Part shown: positions 7,783 to 17,433 of the stretch, piece by piece
Layout: each line of letters begins with the position of its first letter
Position numbering within the stretch: position 1 is the first letter of the stretch
Origin: an uncultured Clostridia bacterium
GTDB lineage: Bacteria > Bacillota > Clostridia > UBA1381
DNA length: 46,904 nt
Direction of reading: 5' to 3'
Assembly: GCA_959602045.1 (NCBI GenBank)
Contig: CAUGRT010000021.1
Span: 1 to 46,904 of the forward strand
The notes under the pieces: model-generated
The model's database searches: none
Seen by the model: only the letters and a program-made list of their open reading frames with translations
Told to the model about the DNA's origin: nothing
Translations under genes and position numbers: made by a program

Positions 7783-9888
7783 CTATGACAACTGAATCTT
7801 TCCGAACATATGCGCCGTTTTTTCCGGCATCGTTGAATGGAATAAGGTGTACGGATAGCGCAATCCCGAACACACCCTCGCGTCCGCTGCCAATTCCATC
7901 AGAAAATACTCCGCATCAGCGTCAATCCCCAGCTGCGAAAACGGCAAAGCAATACTCTCGCCCTTTTTCAGTTTCAGCGGTGTTTTGATAATCTCCTTAA
8001 CCTTCGGCTCATTTCTGAAAACATAGGTAATTTCCGCTGGGCACCGAAGCTGCGGCGCCGGTACAAGCCGACCGTTTTTCTGTAACAGTGCGTAAATTTC
8101 GCCAAAGTCCGTTTCCTCCACCGAGAAAATGACTTCGCCCTCCTCCACCGGAACCGGCATGGCGGTGTAGAGCGTAAAGCACATATACTCATCGGATAAA
8201 TTCGTAAGAATCAGCGATTTCTCCTGTGCCGCCAATCCCACCGCAGCACAGCGCATATCGTAATAATTCACAAACCGATACGTGCCGCTTGCCTGCAAGC
8301 TCATCGCAAGCTCCGTATAACAAAATGTATTCCGGATTCCGCTTTCGCGGCTCTTTAAATAAAACACATATTTTCCCGGCTGCAAGCACATCGAAAATTC
8401 ATATTCTGCCGTTTCGCCCGGATTGATCTGATAATCAAACACATGCTCCGTTTCCGTATTTCTCGGAGCAATCGCCAAAATCGCCGTTCCCGCCAATGGC
8501 TGTCGGTTCGGATTCTGCAATGTCACGCAGACGCTACCGGAATATTTTCCGTCCGTCCCTAATGTAAACGGTTTCTTGATTGTAATCGCACAATCCGCGG
8601 TCAATGCCTCCGGAAGCTTTTCATCCGAAGTAACGGAAACGCCTTTTACATAGTCGTAAATCTCCAGTCCCAATTCCTCGGCATTTTGAATCGCTTTTCC
8701 CCGAACGCTGATATTATGAAAGCGTATATTCTGAATATCATGCTCCTCGCTGAACCCCTCAACTCTGGAATCGGAAAGCAGAATATCCGTCCCCTCGCCC
8801 AAATATTGAATGTCCGAAAACGTAATATCATGAATCCTGCCCATCCTCGTATCGCGGTTCCAGACCGAATCCGCAATCCGAATATCAAACAACTGCGCCC
8901 CCGGTGCGTCCTCAATCCGAATGTCCTCAAACACAATATCCGATACCTCCGCACGATCGCCGTGATGAATCCCCATCAGCGGATACCCGGTAGGAGAATG
9001 TAGAATATCAATATTGCAGAATGTTATATTTTTCACCCGATCCGCACGCAGCTCCACACCGACCTCAATCGGTCTTGCAAAATCATTCCATAAAACCGAA
9101 TTGCAAAAAGTAATATTTTCCGAATCCCCGGTATCCAGTGCCTTTACGACAAAGGAATCATCCCATACGCGCGTAAAAATATCGGATACCATCACATTCC
9201 TTGAACCGCAGACATCAATACCGTCCGAATTGCCGCGGCACCCGAAAATTTTAACGTTTTTAACCTCGACGCGATCACATCCCATGATGCGCAAACTCCA
9301 ATCATTGCTATCATCAATAATCAAATCGCGCACAACGACATCGGTACAGCCGCGAATATCGAGGCTTCTCGCAAAGTTCTTCCGCATTTCATAAGCATAA
9401 CGTTCCATGCAGATTCTTCCCTTGCCGCATATCGTCAGATGATGACAATTTTCTGCAATAATCTGTCCATGCAAAACTGCGTTTTCCTCCAGATAAACGA
9501 CCGTATGATCCTGCTCAACCCGAATCGTTCCGGTATGCGTTTCATCTGCTTTAAGCCGAATCAAATGCTCCGTTTCCGGAATCGGTGCTTCGGGAGCGTC
9601 GGCAAAAACCATCAGATTATTTTCACTGCTGCCGTTGATTTCAACCGACAGCTTCAGCGGCCGATCGGGCTTCAGAAAAATTTTCCCATCCCGAAGTTCA
9701 AAAGGAATTTTTGCACTGAGCGGCCGGAGGATAACGTTTTGAATTTCCGTTTTGGATTCAATCATCAGCTCCTGTCCCGCTGCCGCCATGACATATTCCA
9801 TCCTCCGGTTTTCGTTATACGGCATAGGGTAAATTTTGCAGCGCTGCACCGCAAGCTCCTTGTCCTCTTGAAAAACCTTATAATTCAT
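7783..9888 (-). CDS. GH28-like parallel beta-helix glycosidase, intracellular
   Basis: A 701-aa protein. An N-terminal beta domain (about 1-105) is followed by a right-handed beta-helix (about 125-400) and a C-terminal beta-rich region. The helix resembles polygalacturonase family GH28: NSDGID (220-225) corresponds to the NTD motif and WDDSFVVK (D243, D244) to the Asp pair. The usual GHG histidine motif is not where expected, since the region reads SVLWNDFARPIEVG. It could therefore be a divergent GH28, a related beta-helix family, or inactive as a polygalacturonase. No signal peptide is present, so it would act on imported oligosaccharides. The ribosome binding site is GGAGAAG. The class is well supported, the exact activity is not. 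Confidence 0.7.
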   Translation of the reverse strand: MNYKVFQEDKELAVQRCKIYPMPYNENRRMEYVMAAAGQELMIESKTEIQNVILRPLSAKIPFELRDGKIFLKPDRPLKLSVEINGSSENNLMVFADAPEAPIPETEHLIRLKADETHTGTIRVEQDHTVVYLEENAVLHGQIIAENCHHLTICGKGRICMERYAYEMRKNFARSLDIRGCTDVVVRDLIIDDSNDWSLRIMGCDRVEVKNVKIFGCRGNSDGIDVCGSRNVMVSDIFTRVWDDSFVVKALDTGDSENITFCNSVLWNDFARPIEVGVELRADRVKNITFCNIDILHSPTGYPLMGIHHGDRAEVSDIVFEDIRIEDAPGAQLFDIRIADSVWNRDTRMGRIHDITFSDIQYLGEGTDILLSDSRVEGFSEEHDIQNIRFHNISVRGKAIQNAEELGLEIYDYVKGVSVTSDEKLPEALTADCAITIKKPFTLGTDGKYSGSVCVTLQNPNRQPLAGTAILAIAPRNTETEHVFDYQINPGETAEYEFSMCLQPGKYVFYLKSRESGIRNTFCYTELAMSLQASGTYRFVNYYDMRCAAVGLAAQEKSLILTNLSDEYMCFTLYTAMPVPVEEGEVIFSVEETDFGEIYALLQKNGRLVPAPQLRCPAEITYVFRNEPKVKEIIKTPLKLKKGESIALPFSQLGIDADAEYFLMELAADARVCSGLRYPYTLFHSTMPEKTAHMFGKIQLS

Positions 9889-9927
9889 CTTTCTTCTCCA
9901 TTCTTTAATTTATCGAAAAATGGCTCT

Positions 9928-9997
9928 CTGTTTTCCTAAAAACAGTGCCAAATACGCCAACGGCGTACTGCTGTACTCCGAGCGGCGCATTTGGCAC
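9928..9997 (-). terminator. terminator-like double hairpin after the SLH-GH141-like gene
   Basis: On the minus strand, directly after the stop at 10008, a 14-bp stem (9984-9997 with 9945-9958, one G.T pair) is followed by TGTTTTT. A second small hairpin, CTGTTTT/AAAACAG with a 4-base loop, overlaps that run (9928-9945). This may end or attenuate transcription before the GH28-like and SGNH genes, which would give the intracellular enzymes lower expression or a separate promoter that I could not identify. Confidence 0.6.
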
Positions 9998-10007
9998 ATA
10001 AATCCAT

Positions 10008-12890
10008 TTAATTTGTCGGCCCTACCGGCTCGGTATTGCCCATCTTGCTCATATCGACATTTTCAAAGCCCGGTATCTTCTTAAATACTTCGCTGTCTGC
10101 CTTTAAAGCATAATTTCCGTTTGCATAATCCACAAATCCCGGATCGGAGGTTGTTAAGTAGTTGTTCGTACCCTTAATCAACTCCGGTGCACCGCGTGTT
10201 CCCTGCGGATTCACGGTTCCGTTCGCCTGACTAAGCTTAAACTTAATATTAACAATCAGATTTTCATCAAAGACATTGGTTGCCACCGACTTATAATACT
10301 CATCCTTAAAGGTTGCAAGCTCCGGATATTTTTCTGCAAAAATCGGATTTGCCGCATATTTTTCTGCCAGCTCTACACGTTCCTTCTCCTGTTCATTCGC
10401 CATATTCCAGGTTGCGCCCGGAGCATAGGTATTCCAGCCTAAGAAGGTCGCGCTGCAATCAATGAACAGATTTCCTTTCAAGGTATTTCTGTTACCCTGT
10501 GCCGTTACACCGATTACGTTGTTCGCATTATCCGAGCCGATATTAGCAAACACATTATTATAAATCTGCAAGCCATGTCCGTAGTTATCGGTTCTGATTC
10601 CGGAAACATTCAGCTGCTTCTTATATTCTCCCACCGGATAAATACCGATGTTGTAAATATAGTTGTTGCGGATCACACTTCCGCGCCACTGCGGCATATA
10701 TTCGTTTCTGGTATAAATCGCGTCCATATCCAAACACTCTTTTACCGCGTCATGAATCCTGTTATACTCGATAATATGATCATTTCCGTGATAGTTAAAG
10801 ATACAGTGCGGCGCGTCGTACAAATCGTTGTAGGCAACGTGAATCCCTACGCCGTGCATCGCAATTGCCGGAACATATGCCTTTTGCAAATACCCGACTC
10901 TGTGAATATTATTATTCAAAATCGTATTATCGCTCGGCGTAAGCGTTTCCAGATCGCCGCCGCGCAGATACAAGCCGGTACCGCCGATGTTCTTGATATG
11001 GTTATTATTGATATGTACGCTCGTACCGTTGATGACAATCGCGCCCGAACCGAAGTTAAAGATATTACAGTTCTTAATATCAATATGGTTCACGCCGACA
11101 CCGTCATCCACAAATCCGTCCCATACATGACCCGGAAATACCTGAGCGTCCGTATATTTGTCAATATCCGCAATATATACCGATGAACCGGAGCCCTTTG
11201 TGAAGTTCGCACCCTTCAAGTCTGCACCTCTTGAAATCATCCAATCCTTGAAGCTCGGAATTGAATAGCCTGCGCTTGTTCCCAAAATCGCATAACCGCG
11301 TCCGCCCTTCATGGTGATATTGCTGACATTAATATACTCCGCACCGTTAAAGTTGAAGATCGGGGTTGTCAAAGAGGATACGCCCACATCATACTGACCG
11401 CTCTTGAAATCATCCGGCGCATAATAATACAGCTTTCCGGTGTCACGGTCGATATAATATTCGCCCTCTTGATCCAATTCCTCCAACAGATTTTCACCGA
11501 AGAACCATCCGTTTGTATAGTAGGTGTTGATTCTTCCCTCTTTAATCGTGAGCAGCTTTTTGGACGGATCAATTTTATCAATCGGATAGGTATTATTCTC
11601 GTAGTTGATTGAAATCGTTCCGACAATATACGCATCCTTTGCTTTTGTCCACTTAGAAACCCGATCGTCAGTATATCGGAATCCAAAGCTTTCCGCATCT
11701 ACATTTTCGCTCGGAACTGACATCGAACCCTCATTCGGGTACCGCGCCAGCGTCTGATTCTCGTCATTTACAATCAGCTCCATCTGCGCATAGCGTCCCT
11801 TGTTAAAGTAATGATAACCTCTTGTGCTTAACTCGCCGTAATCGGTAATGCCATGCTCTTTTAAGTCCACCATCAGAACCTTTTCCGCGGCTTTCTTATC
11901 CAGCATTGTATCTTTTGCCTCGCTGTCAGCCGCCTTAAACCAACTCTTATCCAGCGGAATCTGTCCCGAAATCGTTACCGACTCGCCCGGATATGCCGTA
12001 TAGGTCACAACGCTGCCCTCTTTTCCGGAGTCCTCCTTCGTAAAGGTCATGCCCTGTTCCATATAATACGTTCCGCCGCGCAGATAAACGGTTACGCCGC
12101 CGCTTGGGAGTGTATTTGCCGCGTTCATGCTGCGAATCGTATCCTTTGCCTTTTGAACCGTTGCAAACGGTGCGTTCTCGCTGCCGTCGTTGTTATCGTT
12201 TCCGTTTGGTGCAACATACAATGCCGCACTCGCCGTTACCGTACCGTTATTTCCCGGCTTTCCGTTATCGCCGCCCGGCGTATGGATTCCGCCGTTTTTG
12301 TCAATCAGTCTGACGGTAATGACGCCTGCCTCCGCTCTTGTGATATTCCGAAGCGGTTCAAAGCAATTATTATGATCTCCGTTGACAATCTTTTTATCAT
12401 AAGCCACTACGATATACGGCTTATATTCCTCGCTGATTTCCGCGTAATCATAAATTTTTGCCTTAACGGCATTTTCATCCGCAACATTGGTATCGGAAAG
12501 CGCATTTGCCGCAATTTTTGCCGCTTGACTTCTGTTGATCGGCATGGCATAATCCGTATATTCCCCCGGCTCAATTAAGCCCAGCTCCTGTGCCTTTTGG
12601 ATATACGGTGCCGCCCAATAACCATCCCCAAAGGAAACCTCAGCTCCCAAAGCTTTCACAATCATAGTCAGATATTCGGCAACGCTTACATATGAATCCG
12701 GCCGAATCGTTCCATCATCATAGCCATTGATAATCCCATAGCCATTCAGACGCATCAGAATGGATTTTGACCAGTGATGGGAAAGGTCTGCAAACTCCGG
12801 TTCCTTTGTGATTGCGGCAAAGCAGGCAGTTTGCAGCAGAATTGCCGCGGCAGCAAATGCTGCCGCTGTTTTTTTTAAGCTATGTATCAT
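10008..12890 (-). CDS. SLH-anchored GH141-like parallel beta-helix enzyme (paralog 1)
   Basis: A 960-aa secreted surface protein. A signal peptide (MIHSLKKTAAAFAAAAILLQ...) is followed by three SLH repeats (FADLSHHWSK..., GDGYWAAPYIQK..., SEEYKPYIVVAY...), a Gly/Asn-rich linker and a large right-handed beta-helix. The helix begins YVAPNGNDNNDGSENAPFA and has LRGGTYYMEQG, YTAYPGESVTISG and EYYIDRDTGKLYYYAP, features I associate with GH141 (which includes alpha-L-fucosidase and xylanase members). Conserved with its two paralogs are MDAIY and GIRTDN-G-GLQI. The start is placed at the ATG at 12890, which has GGAG nine bases upstream and gives a clean signal peptide, instead of a longer upstream reading. 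It probably attacks a pectin- or xylan-type side chain at the cell surface. Confidence 0.8.
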   Translation of the reverse strand: MIHSLKKTAAAFAAAAILLQTACFAAITKEPEFADLSHHWSKSILMRLNGYGIINGYDDGTIRPDSYVSVAEYLTMIVKALGAEVSFGDGYWAAPYIQKAQELGLIEPGEYTDYAMPINRSQAAKIAANALSDTNVADENAVKAKIYDYAEISEEYKPYIVVAYDKKIVNGDHNNCFEPLRNITRAEAGVITVRLIDKNGGIHTPGGDNGKPGNNGTVTASAALYVAPNGNDNNDGSENAPFATVQKAKDTIRSMNAANTLPSGGVTVYLRGGTYYMEQGMTFTKEDSGKEGSVVTYTAYPGESVTISGQIPLDKSWFKAADSEAKDTMLDKKAAEKVLMVDLKEHGITDYGELSTRGYHYFNKGRYAQMELIVNDENQTLARYPNEGSMSVPSENVDAESFGFRYTDDRVSKWTKAKDAYIVGTISINYENNTYPIDKIDPSKKLLTIKEGRINTYYTNGWFFGENLLEELDQEGEYYIDRDTGKLYYYAPDDFKSGQYDVGVSSLTTPIFNFNGAEYINVSNITMKGGRGYAILGTSAGYSIPSFKDWMISRGADLKGANFTKGSGSSVYIADIDKYTDAQVFPGHVWDGFVDDGVGVNHIDIKNCNIFNFGSGAIVINGTSVHINNNHIKNIGGTGLYLRGGDLETLTPSDNTILNNNIHRVGYLQKAYVPAIAMHGVGIHVAYNDLYDAPHCIFNYHGNDHIIEYNRIHDAVKECLDMDAIYTRNEYMPQWRGSVIRNNYIYNIGIYPVGEYKKQLNVSGIRTDNYGHGLQIYNNVFANIGSDNANNVIGVTAQGNRNTLKGNLFIDCSATFLGWNTYAPGATWNMANEQEKERVELAEKYAANPIFAEKYPELATFKDEYYKSVATNVFDENLIVNIKFKLSQANGTVNPQGTRGAPELIKGTNNYLTTSDPGFVDYANGNYALKADSEVFKKIPGFENVDMSKMGNTEPVGPTN

Positions 12891-12949
12891 ATCATTCTCC
12901 GTTCCGCCGCCCTCTTGACGGCATTCACCTAATGTAGAAAACACGCTGC

Positions 12950-14539
12950 TTACTTTTCAGCAGTCTGTCCCTGATCCGAACCTGTATTCGAATCCTTATT
13001 CGCACGCCACTCATCAATCTGGCGCTGAATTTCCTCTACAATCTTATCATCGCCCGCAGCGACAAGCTTCTGCTGAAATTCCTCATACAATCCCATCGGA
13101 TCGGCTGCTGCTCCGGAATTAAGGGAAGTCTTATACTCTCCCACAACCGCAGTTACCTGTGCAAGCTCCATCTTGATCGGATCGGTATCCAGTGTAAAGC
13201 CTTGCAGCTTTGATGCAGACGCTTCATTGTTTACGCTCTCGATAAAGTCGTTTTCCAATACGCGATTCTTGTCGTCCATATAAATTTCATACCCGTTAAA
13301 GGTATTGCCCACCGCCCATCTGTATTGTCCGTAAGGGCTTTCCGAGGTCGGCTGTGAAGTATACCCGATTGGCTTAATCTCTTTGTCATTTACCTTTGTA
13401 TAATGCTCGCCCTCAATACCGAATACCAGCAGATTATATAAGTCCTTGCCTTTCGGTGTGTTCATCAGTTCAATCAGTTTCATCGCGCGTGCCGGATGTG
13501 TTGAGTTCATGGAGATTGCCGTATTGGATGCCGAAGCCGCATACGGGATATAGTGCTTATTCTCAAACGGAATCTTTACATACGCCGTTGAGCCGGCAGC
13601 CTTTTTGCTGTCAATTTCCGATTGGGTCGGCATATAACCCTGACCTACCAGATAGTTACCGCCGCCTTTTACTTCATAAACTTCATTACCGACATTTTCA
13701 GCCGTCAGAATATCCTTTCGGATATAGCCTTTTTGGAACCAATCAGCATAAACCTCGACAAAAGTCTTGTATTCCGGCGTTCTGTACAGATTGATCGGCG
13801 TATAATCATCGCCTGTGGCTTTGATCTTATACGGATTGGAAATCCATTCATAACCCTTTTCCACATGGTCTGCAAATCCGAATACGCCCTTTTTCAAATC
13901 TCCGCCATCTTTAATCATCTTGATGTATTCTTCAATCTTATCCCAGGACTCCTTATCCATGGTTTCTTTGGATGCGAAGAAATTCGCTAAAGCTTCGGGA
14001 TCAATTTTGTCCTTATACTTTTCATAAATATCAATCGGGAAATCCAGTGAAGATACGTAGGATACCATCTGCTGCATGCACGGAATACTGTACAGCTTAC
14101 CGTCCACACGCTGCTTATCCATAATTGCCTCCGGAATTTCTTTCTTCAAATCCGGCGCATACTGATCAATCAGATCATCCAGCTCCATATAGGAACCCTT
14201 TTTCACCTCGCTGACATACGGAATCATCCAACCATGCCATACAATATCAATATTCTCCTGCGAAGCACTGGTAAGCTTCCACTTCTCGGCATAGTCCGAT
14301 GAAGTAACACATTCAAAATCCACCTTCGTATTCGGCAGATACTTTGCCAGTTCCTCATTAAACTTTTCCCAAACCTTCTGAGAATCGCGCTGTTCGCCCG
14401 GACCTACAAAGATCCATTTCAGCGTTACCTCTTCATCCTCCGAATCCTGTGCCACCTGCTGTGTTCCGCAGCCGCTAAGCATGCTAAGCAACATAACTGC
14501 CGCCGCTCCTGCGGCTATGATTCTGTTCCAAATTTTCAT
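12950..14539 (-). CDS. ABC transporter substrate-binding lipoprotein (LplA-type)
   Basis: A 529-aa lipoprotein. The signal peptide MKIWNRIIAAGAAAVMLLS ends in the lipobox LSGC (Cys24), and a family-1-type extracellular sugar-binding fold follows (VTLKWIFVGPGEQRDSQKV...). Its length fits the large LplA/YtcQ class used for oligosaccharide import together with LplB and YtcP permeases. The start is set at the ATG at 14539, preceded by AAGGAG, rather than the in-frame upstream extension to 14590. Its permease partners are 14 kb upstream in the same strand block, with five secreted-protein genes in between, which is an unusual arrangement. No ATPase is encoded here; such importers commonly share an MsmX-type ATPase encoded elsewhere. 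Confidence 0.9.
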   Translation of the reverse strand: MKIWNRIIAAGAAAVMLLSMLSGCGTQQVAQDSEDEEVTLKWIFVGPGEQRDSQKVWEKFNEELAKYLPNTKVDFECVTSSDYAEKWKLTSASQENIDIVWHGWMIPYVSEVKKGSYMELDDLIDQYAPDLKKEIPEAIMDKQRVDGKLYSIPCMQQMVSYVSSLDFPIDIYEKYKDKIDPEALANFFASKETMDKESWDKIEEYIKMIKDGGDLKKGVFGFADHVEKGYEWISNPYKIKATGDDYTPINLYRTPEYKTFVEVYADWFQKGYIRKDILTAENVGNEVYEVKGGGNYLVGQGYMPTQSEIDSKKAAGSTAYVKIPFENKHYIPYAASASNTAISMNSTHPARAMKLIELMNTPKGKDLYNLLVFGIEGEHYTKVNDKEIKPIGYTSQPTSESPYGQYRWAVGNTFNGYEIYMDDKNRVLENDFIESVNNEASASKLQGFTLDTDPIKMELAQVTAVVGEYKTSLNSGAAADPMGLYEEFQQKLVAAGDDKIVEEIQRQIDEWRANKDSNTGSDQGQTAEK

Positions 14540-14590
14540 AACTCTACTCTCCTTTTCTTTTTTGGGGCAATGATAAAATTCGATTTTCAA

Positions 14591-14685
14591 TGGATTTTTA
14601 TCTGTTTTTCAGTCTATGTAGGCGAGTTCCGCGCATCGTAGCGGATGTCTGAGCCGGAATAGAATGAAAAATAGATGAAAATCCA
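14591..14685 (+). repeat. structured repeat, copy C
   Basis: Arms 14591-14617 and 14659-14685 pair over 27 positions with two G.U-type pairs (14599 with 14677; 14604 with 14672) and one G/A mismatch. The core GGCGAGTTCCGCGCA, CGTAGCGGATGTCTGAGCC, GGAATAG is nearly identical to copies A, B and D. It lies just upstream of the substrate-binding protein gene, in the opposite orientation, within the 216-base gap that follows the SLH protein gene. No clear promoter or terminator was found in the rest of that gap, only a run of eight C and AT-rich sequence. Confidence 0.85.
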
Positions 14686-14755
14686 CGCCGATACCCCCCC
14701 GGATTATCGAATAATACTATCACCCGTTTTTTAATTTTTTTACTCTATCATTTTA

Positions 14756-17389
14756 TTATCTGAAGATAACAACCAGTTTCGGTGACCACCAATAGGAGTT
14801 GATCAGGATTCTGTCCCCTGTTCTCAAATCCGCAACGGATGAATTGTATACCTTTTCATCGCTGCTTTCATAACGATAGGTGGTGGAATTAATCAGCATC
14901 GTCTGATACCGATCGACATTATCACGATCCACATAATGTACCAATGCCGTTCTTCCGTTTTCCGATACGGAAATAACATCCGCAATAATATTACCGTTTC
15001 TCTGAATATGATCGCCGTCTACACGAATCTGACCCACGTCATCCACACGAACAACGACTCTGAGCATTTCTATTTTATTATTTGAAGTCGTATACTCAAT
15101 AACATCGCCGCGTTTTAAGTCATTAATCGTAACATGGGAATAATCCACACGGTCTTTCCAGTTCGTTGTCGGCTGATCGTAAATTACGCTGTCACCGGCA
15201 AAAACGCTCTGTCCGCCGACAAACTGCAACAATCTTCCCACATCGCCGTTTTCATCGACCGCTTCCGCAACCGAATCAATAATGCAGGGTGTACCGTAGT
15301 TTCCCTCACTTGCCGTATTGCTGACTACCGCGCCGAGCGCACCGCCCAAGCCTGCGTCATACAAATATAACGGCGCCGGGAGAGATACGTCGGTAGACGA
15401 AAGCTTTGTCGCAATCTTATAGGCTTTCTCATCCGACTTGTCGGTCGGAATCATGAATTGCAGCGTCTTTCCGTCCACGAACGTAAACGGTAAATGCTCT
15501 GCCATGTTTTTATAAAAACGCTGTCCTTTCGGCTGACCGGCATTATTTTTCGGGAACGCATTCAGAATGAATTCATCCTCGGAGGCAATATAGTAGTTTT
15601 CAGACGTTTTATTGGTTGCGGTCTGAATCTTCAAAATTTGTCCGTCCTCCGTGGTCGTACAAATAATCAGCTGATAAATCGTTCCGTCCAGACTGGAAGC
15701 TTTCAGCACATTCGCAACTTCCGTTCTTTCCACTTTCTGTCCGTTGATCGTCATTTTATCGGAAAGCTTGAAGTTTTCAAAATTCCCGTCTTTCATGAAC
15801 AAACGAATCTCTCCGTCCTCTTCGTCCTCACTGTACCAGCATTTCACCACATAAGCATAATTCTTTGAAGATGTTGACAGCATAAATCCGGCAACTTGAT
15901 TAAATGCGTCAATATAATATGTACCCTCTGTTCCCAATGACGGTTCATAGGTGCTGCGCTGCCCCTCTGCAATTCTTGCCATATATTCATCGGTGAAATT
16001 ATATTCCGTTCCGTCCTCCAACACAACGCCGCGCTTTTTTCTGCCGTTATAAAGGCTCTTTGCCGTTCCGGTAACGCGATTATTGGAAATCAGCACTTCC
16101 GCCAGACGATCTCCGTTTGTATTTTTACTCATCGCCACAGATAAAACGCTGTTCGACGCAATACTCGAAAAATCCACCTGCTGTCCGTCCAGCCAATATG
16201 TCACATCCAATCCGCTGCCCTCCTGCAAGTTCAGCGAACCGCGGTCATATTTGAAGTTGACAACCACATCGGTTGACAGCACCTTATCAACAATAAAAGT
16301 TTCATATTCCTTGATAATCACCGTATGATAGGAGCTGCTCCCGGTGTTGCTGATAAAACGAACGGAACCGTTTCCGACCCGAACATCCACATCAGCCGCT
16401 ACATCCAATCGCTTACCGTTGTAAATCACAATCGCGTCATCATCAATTTTCAGCGTTTTTACCTTTGTTCCGTCATAATAACGAAAATTGGATTTTGTCG
16501 CGTCATCCAGAATATCATCCGACTGGATTTCAACCGTCTTAACATTGCTGTCCTCAATGACATGCAACGCCGTATAGGTATCGTCCTCCGCCTTGTAATA
16601 AACGTTGACCTTCATGCCGATATACGGTGAAAAATCAATTGCTCCTGTCTCAATCAGTTCCCCGTTGATTTTCACGGTATTGTCTTTATATTCGTCAGAC
16701 GCACTGTAAAGGGAGGTTTTCCCATAAGCCTCAATAATACCATTAAAGCGGTAGATGTGAAGCGCATGACTCATGTACTCCTCCGAACCCTTTTCCACAA
16801 CGGGAGCGCCGTTTTCATATCCGGTCGTCACAAGATAATTCTTGCTTTCCAGAACATTCTTCAAAAGCATTGCCCCGTCCAGATACGTCAGCTGTGTTTC
16901 CAAACCGCCGCTCACGCCGCTCAAAAGATTGTTTGACGCGGCAACGGCATAATATCCGTTCGGATAACCGCCCTTTGTTTCCGCCATTTCCTTATAACCT
17001 GTGACGGAAATCAGAACTTTCATGACCTCGCCCAGAGGAATAACCGAATCCGGCTTAAACAATGCGTCGCCGTAGCCATTCATGACGCCGTTATTATAGA
17101 GATACTCAATCGCAGCCGCCGCATCGTGATCCGCCGGCACATCGCCAAAAATCCTGCGCGGACTTTCGGAGAGTCTGTCCTCAGTGCCCATCAGCCTTAC
17201 TACGATCTTTGCAAATTCCGATCGGGTTACGGTACTCTCTGCCTGTTCCTCGGTAATACCGCTGTAAATCCCCAGATCATTCATCAGAGAAAGCGTTTGA
17301 AGCTGCTTTTCGTTCAAGGAATCCTCCGCAAATGCACTGCTGACAAAGCATAGTAAAAACAGGATGGATAGACTTATCAATTTTTTCAT
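14756..17389 (-). CDS. SLH-domain surface protein of unknown function
   Basis: An 877-aa secreted protein. A signal peptide (MKKLISLSILFLLCFVSSAFA) precedes two clear and one degenerate SLH repeat (about 25-190; FGDVPADHDAAAAIEYLY..., NGYYAVAASNNLL...). The remaining ~680 residues are beta-rich with many short Val/Thr/Asp strands (KVNVYYKAEDDTYTALHV, DKMTINGQKVERTEV) and no motif I recognise. It could be an S-layer structural protein or a scaffold for neighbouring enzymes. The start is the ATG at 17389, with AAAGGAG upstream. It follows the Asp-box SLH gene by 44 bases and is presumably co-transcribed. I assign no enzymatic role. Confidence 0.75.
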   Translation of the reverse strand: MKKLISLSILFLLCFVSSAFAEDSLNEKQLQTLSLMNDLGIYSGITEEQAESTVTRSEFAKIVVRLMGTEDRLSESPRRIFGDVPADHDAAAAIEYLYNNGVMNGYGDALFKPDSVIPLGEVMKVLISVTGYKEMAETKGGYPNGYYAVAASNNLLSGVSGGLETQLTYLDGAMLLKNVLESKNYLVTTGYENGAPVVEKGSEEYMSHALHIYRFNGIIEAYGKTSLYSASDEYKDNTVKINGELIETGAIDFSPYIGMKVNVYYKAEDDTYTALHVIEDSNVKTVEIQSDDILDDATKSNFRYYDGTKVKTLKIDDDAIVIYNGKRLDVAADVDVRVGNGSVRFISNTGSSSYHTVIIKEYETFIVDKVLSTDVVVNFKYDRGSLNLQEGSGLDVTYWLDGQQVDFSSIASNSVLSVAMSKNTNGDRLAEVLISNNRVTGTAKSLYNGRKKRGVVLEDGTEYNFTDEYMARIAEGQRSTYEPSLGTEGTYYIDAFNQVAGFMLSTSSKNYAYVVKCWYSEDEEDGEIRLFMKDGNFENFKLSDKMTINGQKVERTEVANVLKASSLDGTIYQLIICTTTEDGQILKIQTATNKTSENYYIASEDEFILNAFPKNNAGQPKGQRFYKNMAEHLPFTFVDGKTLQFMIPTDKSDEKAYKIATKLSSTDVSLPAPLYLYDAGLGGALGAVVSNTASEGNYGTPCIIDSVAEAVDENGDVGRLLQFVGGQSVFAGDSVIYDQPTTNWKDRVDYSHVTINDLKRGDVIEYTTSNNKIEMLRVVVRVDDVGQIRVDGDHIQRNGNIIADVISVSENGRTALVHYVDRDNVDRYQTMLINSTTYRYESSDEKVYNSSVADLRTGDRILINSYWWSPKLVVIFR

Positions 17390-17433
17390 ATTGTTCTTCC
17401 GACTCCTTTCGCCTTTTTGATTTTCCAAAATGA

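Noticed and set aside
14680..14760. Promoter for the binding lipoprotein gene
   Set aside because: Several AT-rich -10-like words exist but none has a -35 box at acceptable spacing.
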